Translations under genes and position numbers: made by a program
Assembly (NCBI GenBank): GCA_036736205.1
Contig: DAINMX010000071.1
Span: 1 to 26,677, forward strand
Direction: 5' to 3'
Length of the DNA stretch: 26,677 nt
From: XYA12-FULL-58-9 sp001798605
GTDB taxonomy: Bacteria; Myxococcota; XYA12-FULL-58-9
Part shown: in pieces, positions 17,382 to 24,415 of the stretch
How the letters are laid out: each line of letters opens with the position of its first letter
Position numbering within the stretch: position 1 is the first letter of the stretch
Notes under the pieces: generated by a model
Seen by the model: only the letters and a program-made list of their open reading frames with translations
Told to the model about the DNA's origin: nothing
Databases searched by the model: none

Positions 17382-18608
17382 ATGCTTGCCATCTTAACAG
17401 TTGCCTGTGCGGGCATGGGTTCCGTTTGGACTCATGCCCTTGGCCCACCCCTACTGGTCACCCAGACCGAAGTGGTGGCTACAGAGGCGGCGGATCCAGA
17501 AGAAGAGCCAGTGGAAGGGGAGGCCGCCGCGGCTTCCCCGGCTCTGGCTGCTGAACCTGTTGCGGATCCAGATCCTGCTGATCGGCCGGTTGCAGCTCCG
17601 GTTGCCGAGTCTGCAATGGGCGAGAGTGCTTCGGCCATGGAGGAGGTCAAAGCCACCGAGGTCGAAGCTCATGGTGAGATGGACTCTGCCATTGCGGAGT
17701 CGGGGCCCGCCGCCGGGGCGCAGACTTGGGTTATTCAAAAAACCCGTGAGCAAACGACCACCGGCGACAAGAGCCGGCCGTGGCATGCCAGTGGCAGTGT
17801 GGAGTTTCGGACTTTGGCGATCAGCGATGAGGATCCCGCCAACGATCGGTATCTGAGTCTGCAACTGCGGGGTGACTTCGACGTGTTTGAGGGTGCTCGC
17901 GCCTTTGTGCGGTTCTCGGGGACGCAGCAATTCACGGCGGAGGTGGGAGAGTCAGGCTTTTTGCTGCAGGACACCATGGTAGGGCTCGACTATGGCCACG
18001 AGGTGGCCCTGGACTTCGTGCCCATCGAGGCACTCGCGGGCAAGAAGCTCGAATTGGAGCACCGCCTTGCTCTCTACTTCCCCACCTCGCGGCAGAGTAT
18101 CAACCAAGATAAATACTTTGCGCCAATGCTGATGAGTCGCGCACGCTACAGCGTGCTCGAGTCGCTGGTCGTGGGCGTGGACGCCTTTGCCCGCTACCAC
18201 TTCCATCGTTACGCGGAGCGCGCTGGGCCTTCCGGTGGGCTTAACACTCAGCTCGATATGTTCGGGTCGCTGGGTGTCGAGTACACAGTGTTCTCCCACA
18301 AGGAGTACGGAACGGTGTCGGTCGGTGCAGATCTCGCAACATGGTATCTCAAGTCCTATCCCTCTGGGGAGGAGTACGAGTCAGAGAGTAGCTCAGAGAC
18401 CTACTGGCACCAACGTTACGACTGGGACATTTACGCCACCTACACGCCGCTCCCTTACATGACGGTGGTGTTGGGTATCGAGACGATGGGTGAGCACAGG
18501 CGGGACGGAATCATCGCCAGCGGCAGTGGCTCCGGTAACGGTATCCCTCGTTTCTTCGGCCAGCGCGACGATACGGAGCTCTTCCTGCAAGTCCTCGGTC
18601 GCTACTAG
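17382..18608 (+). CDS. outer-membrane beta-barrel protein with acidic linker
   Basis: This 408-residue protein starts three bases after the protease stop. An N-terminal hydrophobic stretch (MLAILTVACAGMGSVWTHALG) looks like a signal peptide. Residues about 30-120 are low-complexity Pro/Ala/Glu (EEEPVEGEAAAASPALAAEP). From about 135 the sequence alternates polar and hydrophobic/aromatic residues in strands typical of a barrel: LSLQLRGDFDVF, ARAFVRFSGTQQF, KLELEHRLALYFP, LVVGVDAFARYHFHRY, GSLGVEYTVF, GTVSVGADLATWYL, YMTVVLGIETMGEH. It ends in LFLQVLGRY, an aromatic C-terminus as used for Bam-dependent barrel insertion. The barrel type is unknown. As part of the operon it may form a pore or anchor for the two lipoproteins. 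ACAG near residue 8 could be misread as a lipobox, but the hydrophobic core before it is too short. Confidence 0.82.
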   Translation: MLAILTVACAGMGSVWTHALGPPLLVTQTEVVATEAADPEEEPVEGEAAAASPALAAEPVADPDPADRPVAAPVAESAMGESASAMEEVKATEVEAHGEMDSAIAESGPAAGAQTWVIQKTREQTTTGDKSRPWHASGSVEFRTLAISDEDPANDRYLSLQLRGDFDVFEGARAFVRFSGTQQFTAEVGESGFLLQDTMVGLDYGHEVALDFVPIEALAGKKLELEHRLALYFPTSRQSINQDKYFAPMLMSRARYSVLESLVVGVDAFARYHFHRYAERAGPSGGLNTQLDMFGSLGVEYTVFSHKEYGTVSVGADLATWYLKSYPSGEEYESESSSETYWHQRYDWDIYATYTPLPYMTVVLGIETMGEHRRDGIIASGSGSGNGIPRFFGQRDDTELFLQVLGRY

Positions 18609-18704
18609 GGCACATCTCATAACCTCCTTGATTCGCATTTCGTCATTCCCGCTTTCGCGGGAATGACGTCCAAAAACACAGCAAAGTGGTCATGAGATGT
18701 GCCC
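18608..18704. repeat. MITE-like nested palindrome with central hairpin
   Basis: Outer arms GGGCACATCTCAT (18608-18620) and ATGAGATGTGCCC (18692-18704) are perfect 13-bp inverted repeats, with partial pairing running a few bases further in. In the middle lies a perfect 12-bp stem, CGTCATTCCCGC with its complement and a four-base loop TTTC (18641-18668). The CATTCCCGC...GCGGGAATG core resembles dispersed REP/dRS3-type repeats found in many bacteria. The left arm begins on the last base of the barrel gene's stop codon. There is no clear target-site duplication and no run of T after the hairpin, so a classical intrinsic terminator is not supported, though the stem could still act at the end of both convergent transcripts. 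Confidence 0.75.
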
Positions 18705-18782
18705 CAGATCGCTTTCGTCTTTGCGGGATCCGGCCGGAGGGATTTTCCCCAATAGAACCGTCTCGAGAGGGTGGCCAGTCGA

Positions 18783-20189
18783 TCAGTCCTTGGTGTGAAC
18801 CCGTGAACCAGAGCGGGTGTCCTCGATGTTGATACCCAAAGCCTCAAGCTCCTTGCGAATGGCGTCGGCGCGCGCGTAGTCCTTGGCATCGCGGGCTTCG
18901 TCGCGCTCAGCGAGCAGTGCGTTGATGTCGTCGCCGACGGGCTTCCAGTCGCTGAAGTCGAGAACATCGAAGATGCGGTCGGCGCGGTAGAGGAAGTCGA
19001 GAGTGAGCTGTGCGTCGCAACGGGAAAAGCCTGAGGAGTGGATATGCTCGTTGACCTTTTTCAGCAGGTCAAAGAGCACGGCTTTGGCGCGCGGCGCGTT
19101 GAGATCGTCGTGAAGCGCGGCAAAGAAGTCGTGATTCGCGGTGGCTACGGCGTCGTCGACGTCCTTGTGGGGGCCGGTGTTGTTTTGCACCAATCGAAGG
19201 TTCTTGATGAGCTTGTTGAGACGCGCGAGGTTGCGACAGGAGGCGTCCAACTTTTTGAGCGACAGCTCCACCGGTTTGCGGTAGTGAAACTGCAACAAGA
19301 AGTAGCGGACTTGGCTGCCGGTGTAGCCGTGGCTCAACAAATCTCGCAGCGTCAGGGCGCTTCCCGCTGACCGCGACATCTTTTTGCCGTCACGCAGGAC
19401 GATGCCTGTGTGCAGCCAATATCGCGCCATGGAGTGGGAGGAAAGGCTCTCGCAAATGGCGTTTTCGTTTTCGTTGTGGGGGAAGATGAGGTCCGCCCCG
19501 CTGGTGTGGACGTCGAACGGCAGGCCGAGATACTTTTCGGCCATGGCGGCGCATTCGATGTGCCAACCCGGGCGAACGTTGCCCCAATCTGTTTTGTAGG
19601 CGATGCGGCGGCGCAGCTCCTTGAGGTCGGAGCGGCGCATGACGGTGAAATCGCGGGGATTGTCCTTTTCGTAGTAGTCGAGATCGACGGTGGCACCGGT
19701 TCTGATCTTAGAGATGTTGACGCCGCTGAGCTTGCCGTAACCAGGACGTTTGCTGATATCGAAGTAAACCGATCGTTGCATCACGTAGGCGACGCCAGCG
19801 TCGATGAGCTTCTGCGTCATTGCGACCATATCGGCGACATGTTCTGTGGCGCGCGGGTAGTGGTCGGCAGGGGACATTCGGAGAGACGCCATGTCGTCAA
19901 AAAACTCGGTGGCAAATCGACCGGTGAGCTCCTCAAGGGACACGCCCTGGCGTCCAGATTCGGCGATGGTCTTGTCGTCTATGTCGGTGAGGTTGACGAT
20001 GTGGCGGACCTGATAGCCGGCGTGGCGCAGTACCTTCTTGAGAACATCGACGACCAAGAGTCGGCGTATCAAACCGATGTGGGCGAAATTGTGCAGGGTA
20101 GGACCACAGGTATAGATGCCGACGCGCCCTTCATTGTAGGGGCGAAAGATTCCTTTGCGTCGCGAGCTGGTGTTGTAGAGCTTGAGCAT
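18783..20189 (-). CDS. cysS: cysteine--tRNA ligase with variant HIGH motif
   Basis: Class I aminoacyl-tRNA synthetase that loads cysteine onto tRNA-Cys in the cytosol; 468 residues, normal for the family. Zinc ligands are recognisable as Cys28 (TCGPT), the Cys of WHIECAAMAEKYLG near 209, and His and Glu in PHNENE near 236-241. The nucleotide-binding HIGH motif reads HIGL (residues 37-40). The second motif is KMSRS at 270-274 within DGKKMSRSAGSALTLRDLL. Stretches such as VRHIVNLTDIDDKTI and YPRATEHV match the CysRS subgroup that usually has HIGN. The DALR-type anticodon end (DYARADAIRKELEALGI) is present. The cysteine synthase gene lies 9 bp upstream on the same strand. Confidence 0.95.
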   Translation of the reverse strand: MLKLYNTSSRRKGIFRPYNEGRVGIYTCGPTLHNFAHIGLIRRLLVVDVLKKVLRHAGYQVRHIVNLTDIDDKTIAESGRQGVSLEELTGRFATEFFDDMASLRMSPADHYPRATEHVADMVAMTQKLIDAGVAYVMQRSVYFDISKRPGYGKLSGVNISKIRTGATVDLDYYEKDNPRDFTVMRRSDLKELRRRIAYKTDWGNVRPGWHIECAAMAEKYLGLPFDVHTSGADLIFPHNENENAICESLSSHSMARYWLHTGIVLRDGKKMSRSAGSALTLRDLLSHGYTGSQVRYFLLQFHYRKPVELSLKKLDASCRNLARLNKLIKNLRLVQNNTGPHKDVDDAVATANHDFFAALHDDLNAPRAKAVLFDLLKKVNEHIHSSGFSRCDAQLTLDFLYRADRIFDVLDFSDWKPVGDDINALLAERDEARDAKDYARADAIRKELEALGINIEDTRSGSRVHTKD

Positions 20190-20198
20190 GGTGCGGAG

Positions 20199-21104
20199 CT
20201 AGGCAGAGAAAAGGGCGGTGGACAAGTAGCGCTCGCCAAAATCAGGGAGGATGACGACAATCACGCCCTCGTCGAGTGACTTGGCGAGCTCGATGGCAGC
20301 GAATACCGACGCCCCGGCAGACATGCCAACGAGCATGCCTTCTGCCTTGGGGAGCCTGCGTGAGGTTTCGAAGGCATCGTCATCGGCGACATTTACTTTT
20401 TGGTCGACGAGTTTCTTTTCGAAGATGCCCGGTACATAGGCTTCCTTGAGGCTCTTGAGTCCCTGAATCTTGTGCCCCAAATAGGGCTCCACTGCGGTGA
20501 CGTGGATCTTGGGATTGTACTCCTTCAGACGCCGGGAGCAACCCATGACAGTGCCGGTGGTTCCAATCGCTGCGACGAAGTGGGTAATGCGACCATCGGT
20601 CTGCTCCCAGATTTCGGGGGCGGTGGTGTTGTAGTGGGCGAGGGGATTGGCTTCGTTGTTGTATTGATCAATGAGACAATATTTCTCCGGCTCACTGTCT
20701 GCCAAATCATAGGCCTTTTCGATCGCACCATCGGTGCCCCGGTCACCTGGGGTCAGTACAAACTCGGCGGCAAAGGCACTGAGGATCTTGCGTCGCTCGA
20801 CCGACACAGCCTCGGACATGGTGAGCACGATCGGGTAGCCTTTGACGGAGGCCACCAGTGCGAGGCCGATACCCGTGTTGCCACTCGTAGCTTCGAGCAG
20901 GATCTTTCCGGTTGTGAGAGTGCCGTCCTTTTCGGCAGCCTCGATCATCGATAGGGCGATGCGATCTTTGACCGAACCGCCTGGATTGCAGCCCTCGAGC
21001 TTGGCCCAGATCTCTACTTTGGGATTGGGATTGAGGTTGGTGATGGGGACGATTGGCGTGTTGCCAATCATGGCCATAACGTTTTTGAATTTCCGATTTG
21101 CCAT
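20199..21104 (-). CDS. cysM: cysteine synthase, CysM type
   Basis: PLP-dependent enzyme that builds cysteine from O-acetylserine (or a similar activated serine) and a sulfur donor. From ATG 21104 the protein has 301 residues, the family norm. PLP Lys46 lies in NPGGSVKDR, the substrate/phosphate-binding loop is TSGNTG at 73-78, and GTTGTVMG and the C-terminal SAGAS are also present. NPLAHYNTTAPEIW with GRITHFV is characteristic of CysM rather than CysK. The frame is open to 21224, but those extra 40 residues (Cys/Arg/His-rich) are not like the family. No strong ribosome site is visible. It precedes cysS by 9 bp, so synthesis of cysteine and its loading onto tRNA are probably expressed together. 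Confidence 0.92.
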   Translation of the reverse strand: MANRKFKNVMAMIGNTPIVPITNLNPNPKVEIWAKLEGCNPGGSVKDRIALSMIEAAEKDGTLTTGKILLEATSGNTGIGLALVASVKGYPIVLTMSEAVSVERRKILSAFAAEFVLTPGDRGTDGAIEKAYDLADSEPEKYCLIDQYNNEANPLAHYNTTAPEIWEQTDGRITHFVAAIGTTGTVMGCSRRLKEYNPKIHVTAVEPYLGHKIQGLKSLKEAYVPGIFEKKLVDQKVNVADDDAFETSRRLPKAEGMLVGMSAGASVFAAIELAKSLDEGVIVVILPDFGERYLSTALFSA

Positions 21105-21168
21105 GACGTTGGACCATACACGATTTATGTCCCACGGTATGCATTTTCGACAAACCACCCCGCGCCGA

Positions 21169-22647
21169 TTACCACCCATATGGGCTCGGTCGGCGTGTGG
21201 TCCACCACAGCGCGATGAGCCCAATCGACAAAAAGAGTGCGAAGGGTAACAGGGACCACCGACCTTCTAGGCCGAGGGCTTCGCCGAGGTTAAAGGAGGT
21301 TCCCCAGGTCGGTTTGCCGTCGCCAAGGTCCGTCTCGACCAGAACATGCTCGTTGCGAAAGGCAACCTCGTCTGCCATGAGCTTGTCGTAGAGCCAGCCA
21401 TAGACGGTGAGTTGCGCTGGACGATTGCCGGGGGGCGGTGGTGTGGGCGTGGTGCTGATGGCGATGAGCATAAATACAAATGCGATGGCGATACCAAGAT
21501 TGATCCAACGGCGATGAGCGGTGTAGATGAACGCCACGGGCACTGCGCAGAACGGAATGAACAAAGTGGCGTATCGCGATACGATGGCCCACCCCGAGTG
21601 CCAGTAGGCGAGACTGCTGACTGCGCATAGCATCAGCCATGCGGCACTGCCAACGGCAAGTCCTTCGGCTCGGTGTTGCGGATCCTTGAGCATGCGCACC
21701 AATCCAGGGACTGCCGCCAGAAGAAACGGGCTCGCAAAGAAGAAGCCACGAATGTCGCCGAGAGTCAGATCGTAGAGGCGCACCAGGGAAAATCCGTCAA
21801 ACCCCATCCAGCCGCGGGCAGCGTCGTGGGCGAAACCCTGCATGACCAACGAGGTGTAGCCGACCTTCCAGGGAGCGCCAAAGACGACGGTGTGGTGTAC
21901 TACGGGCAGAATGAGGGCGGTAGCGACTCCAACGCCGTAAAAAGCCAGACGTGGCTTGGGCCCAACTTGCCAGGTGGCGTAGATGGCCAGCGGAAGGGCG
22001 ATGATCGCTGTCTGGTATTCGAAGGTCGCGGGCAGTGTGGTGGCGAGGCCGGCTGCGAACAGACGGTGCCGGGTCAAGGATGCGCACCCGAGTCGTGGTG
22101 CCTCGAGGAGGCTGTAAGCACACAGGGCCCAGAGAGCCACAAAGGGTGTGGAGTTGGTCATCGTGCTGAACGGCCACAAGGGGGTAGCGAGAGTCATCGC
22201 CAGGCTCAAGAGCACCGCATCCCGCTCGGCCAAGCGTCGCCGCAGCAACACGAGGAGTACGACCGCTGTGAGTGCGAGGGCTAGGCCTGGGCCGAGAACA
22301 GTCGTTATGTAAGCACTTAGGGTATGGCGATTGCCCGGGTTCTCGATTCCCCGGGTCAAGATGCGGGCCACGACGTAGCCGGGCACCATGGCCAGCGCGG
22401 TGGCCGCCGGTTTGGCCGACACGATGTCGTCTCCTGCACGAGCCATGTCCCCCGAGGAGTGACGGTAATGCCGTAGCGAGAAGGTTTGATGTTCGACGAG
22501 TGCCACAGTTGTGGCGAAGTGAGCATTTTGATTCCAGCCACCACCCTGGAAGAAGTAAGCAGAGCAGCTCAGCACCAAGGCCGCGAGCAAGAGCGCCGTG
22601 CGTTGGGCGCAGACAACGCGGTGGCAGCGAGCAACAGAAAAGGGCAT
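21169..22647 (-). CDS. polytopic membrane protein, GT-C glycosyltransferase-like
   Basis: This 492-residue protein has about ten hydrophobic segments (for example TALLLAALVLSCSAYFF at 18-34, GLALALTAVVLLVLL near 120, LPVVHHTVVF near 255, FLLAAVPGLV near 313, INLGIAIAFVFMLIAIS near 380, and FALFLSIGLIALWW near the end). The first loop, FQGGGWNQNAHFATTVALVEHQTF at about 34-57, and GDDIVSAKPAATALAMVPGY near 72-91 follow the layout of GT-C/PMT-type glycosyltransferases: a helix, a loop with conserved residues, then a lysine motif. I cannot identify the catalytic acid with certainty, so the enzyme call is tentative; a flippase or other polytopic protein is possible. The gene lies 64 bp upstream of cysM on the same strand and is divergent from the FHA gene. 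Confidence 0.75.
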   Translation of the reverse strand: MPFSVARCHRVVCAQRTALLLAALVLSCSAYFFQGGGWNQNAHFATTVALVEHQTFSLRHYRHSSGDMARAGDDIVSAKPAATALAMVPGYVVARILTRGIENPGNRHTLSAYITTVLGPGLALALTAVVLLVLLRRRLAERDAVLLSLAMTLATPLWPFSTMTNSTPFVALWALCAYSLLEAPRLGCASLTRHRLFAAGLATTLPATFEYQTAIIALPLAIYATWQVGPKPRLAFYGVGVATALILPVVHHTVVFGAPWKVGYTSLVMQGFAHDAARGWMGFDGFSLVRLYDLTLGDIRGFFFASPFLLAAVPGLVRMLKDPQHRAEGLAVGSAAWLMLCAVSSLAYWHSGWAIVSRYATLFIPFCAVPVAFIYTAHRRWINLGIAIAFVFMLIAISTTPTPPPPGNRPAQLTVYGWLYDKLMADEVAFRNEHVLVETDLGDGKPTWGTSFNLGEALGLEGRWSLLPFALFLSIGLIALWWTTRRPSPYGW

Positions 22648-22715
22648 GGACTAAGCCTACAACCACAGCATTGGGTGTTGCACAAGGCGAATTCGTGAGT
22701 GGGGACACCACCAGT

Positions 22716-22731
22716 CAGGTTTGCAGGTTTG
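22716..22731 (+). repeat. tandem 8-bp repeat in divergent promoter region
   Basis: CAGGTTTG occurs twice without spacing in the 148-bp gap between the divergent membrane-protein and FHA genes, directly overlapping a TTGACG (22729-22734). It may be part of a regulatory site or chance. No well-spaced -10 box follows the TTGACG. Confidence 0.2.
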
Positions 22732-22795
22732 ACGGACAAATTGTGTCACGCCCGACTTTACCCTATGCTCAGCAGGGGAGGCCGAAGAGCAAGCA

Positions 22796-24361
22796 ATGGC
22801 GCCACAGGTTCAGATTCAGGTCTACCAAAACGGCCAGATGACGGGGCAAATGCTGCTGGACGGCAGCAAAAAGGTCAACAAGATTGGCAAGACCGCCACG
22901 TCCCAGATCAAGATAGATGATCCGGCCGCATCGCGGGTACACGCAGTGGTTGAGGTTTCACGGACCGGTGTGTGGCTCATTGATATGGGTTCTTCCGTGG
23001 GCACCAAGGTCAATGGTGTCCGTATCAACAAGACCAAATTGAAGAATGGCGATCAAATAGCTATCGGCTCCACGACGCTCCTGGTGACCATGGGATCCGA
23101 CCTCGACGCGATGAGCGTCGGGATGCCGCCCCTGGGAGGCGTAACAACGCCGCAGCCACCGCCGCAAGTCACGCCGCCAATGCAGGCACCTCCGCAGATG
23201 ACCCAGGTCACGCCGCAGATGCGGACTCCACCGCCGAAGCCGCAAACGGTGTCATCGCTGCCCCGGGTCGCGCCACCCTTGCCCCAGGCAGTTCCGATGC
23301 CGTCGCCGAATGTGCCGCCGCAGGGCGGGCAGGCGCCAATGTGGCACCCCCCCGCAGGCTCGGGTACGCCCCTGTGGAATGCGTCATCCCAACCAACCCC
23401 GGTGTGGAATGTTCCAGGTCAAAATTCAACGCCGCAGTGGGGTTCCCCCGCGCCCGTCATGGTGCCGCCGAGCCAACCACTATCGAGCACACCTTTTGGT
23501 GCGTCTACTGAGAACGGTCCTGTTTCCCGAACGGCTGGCAACGGAACGTTTCACGGGATGCCCTTCAGTGATTCGCAACTCGATCGCGATGACCCAACTC
23601 TTCTGCGTATGCAGGCCAGTTCGCGACGTAACCGCCTCATTGGGGGCGTGGTGATTGTCGGCATTGTCGCTGCCACTGCGGCGTTTGTTTGGCTCGGGAC
23701 TCTCGGAGAAGCTCCTACCGTGGAGGAAGCTTCGAATTACTCAACTCCAGTTGGCGGTATGCAAAAGAGCCCCAAGGGCGAGGGCGAGAACCAGGCAGAT
23801 GTTGCAGGCGAGGAGCCAAAGCAAGCTGACAAAGGTGAGGGTGAAAACAACGCTGTGCAAGCCGACAGCGGTGAGGGGAAGTCGGGCAAGACTGATGATG
23901 GCGAGGTTGAGGACACGACAGAGCGAGCTGACGAGGGTGAAGATGCTGGTGAGGCCGCGGAATCAGACAAAGGATCCGACAAGAGTGCGCTGGCGGCATT
24001 TGACTCCGGGGAAGAGCGCGACAACACCCGTTTCCTCTACCGCACCTTGTCTGACAAGCAGACGCTGGATGCCGTAGCTACGGAGCACTATGGTGATGCT
24101 TCACGTGTGGCTCTTCTTTCCGAGGCGAATCCTTTGCTGCCAGACGACGCGGTGTCGATCAACGCTGGCACCGAAGTGCGAGTGCCTCGATATGGTTCCT
24201 ACGAGGTCAAGCTCGGCGATACCCTCGGAGGGATTGCAGCAGCGGAGCTCGGTACGGCAAAACGGTACGAGGAGATCTTTGAGGCCAACAAGGACGTGCT
24301 CGCATCGCCCACGGCGATCGAGGTTGGTATGCGTTTGAAGATTCCATTACTGAAAGAGTAG
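22796..24361 (+). CDS. FHA domain - transmembrane - double LysM protein
   Basis: This 521-residue protein starts at ATG 22796. The N-terminal FHA domain (1-97) shows the phosphothreonine-binding layout: KIGKTATSQI, then SRVHAVVEV (Ser-Arg-x-His) and GSSVGTKVNG (Gly-Ser, Asn). Residues about 105-250 are a Pro/Gln/Thr-rich linker. One membrane helix, LIGGVVIVGIVAATAAFVWLG, lies at about 280-300. After it comes an acidic linker (310-400) of degenerate A-D-x-G-E-G units, then two LysM-like modules at about 410-462 (YRTLSDKQTLDAVATEHYG) and 464-519 (YEVKLGDTLGGIAAAELG), the second ending MRLKIPLLKE. The likely topology is FHA in the cytoplasm and LysM in the periplasm binding peptidoglycan, so it could link Ser/Thr kinase signalling to the cell wall. 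ettA follows after 54 bp. Confidence 0.9.
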   Translation: MAPQVQIQVYQNGQMTGQMLLDGSKKVNKIGKTATSQIKIDDPAASRVHAVVEVSRTGVWLIDMGSSVGTKVNGVRINKTKLKNGDQIAIGSTTLLVTMGSDLDAMSVGMPPLGGVTTPQPPPQVTPPMQAPPQMTQVTPQMRTPPPKPQTVSSLPRVAPPLPQAVPMPSPNVPPQGGQAPMWHPPAGSGTPLWNASSQPTPVWNVPGQNSTPQWGSPAPVMVPPSQPLSSTPFGASTENGPVSRTAGNGTFHGMPFSDSQLDRDDPTLLRMQASSRRNRLIGGVVIVGIVAATAAFVWLGTLGEAPTVEEASNYSTPVGGMQKSPKGEGENQADVAGEEPKQADKGEGENNAVQADSGEGKSGKTDDGEVEDTTERADEGEDAGEAAESDKGSDKSALAAFDSGEERDNTRFLYRTLSDKQTLDAVATEHYGDASRVALLSEANPLLPDDAVSINAGTEVRVPRYGSYEVKLGDTLGGIAAAELGTAKRYEEIFEANKDVLASPTAIEVGMRLKIPLLKE

Positions 24362-24415
24362 AAGCGTGTGCCGCAACGTCGCGGCAGGTTCAACCAAACC
24401 ATAGAGAGTAACCCG

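Noticed and set aside
18641..18668. hairpin as a bidirectional rho-independent terminator
   Set aside because: No run of T follows the stem on either strand; it is kept as part of the repeat element instead.
19410..20279. 289-codon plus-strand open frame
   Set aside because: It is antisense to cysS, which is a certain gene.
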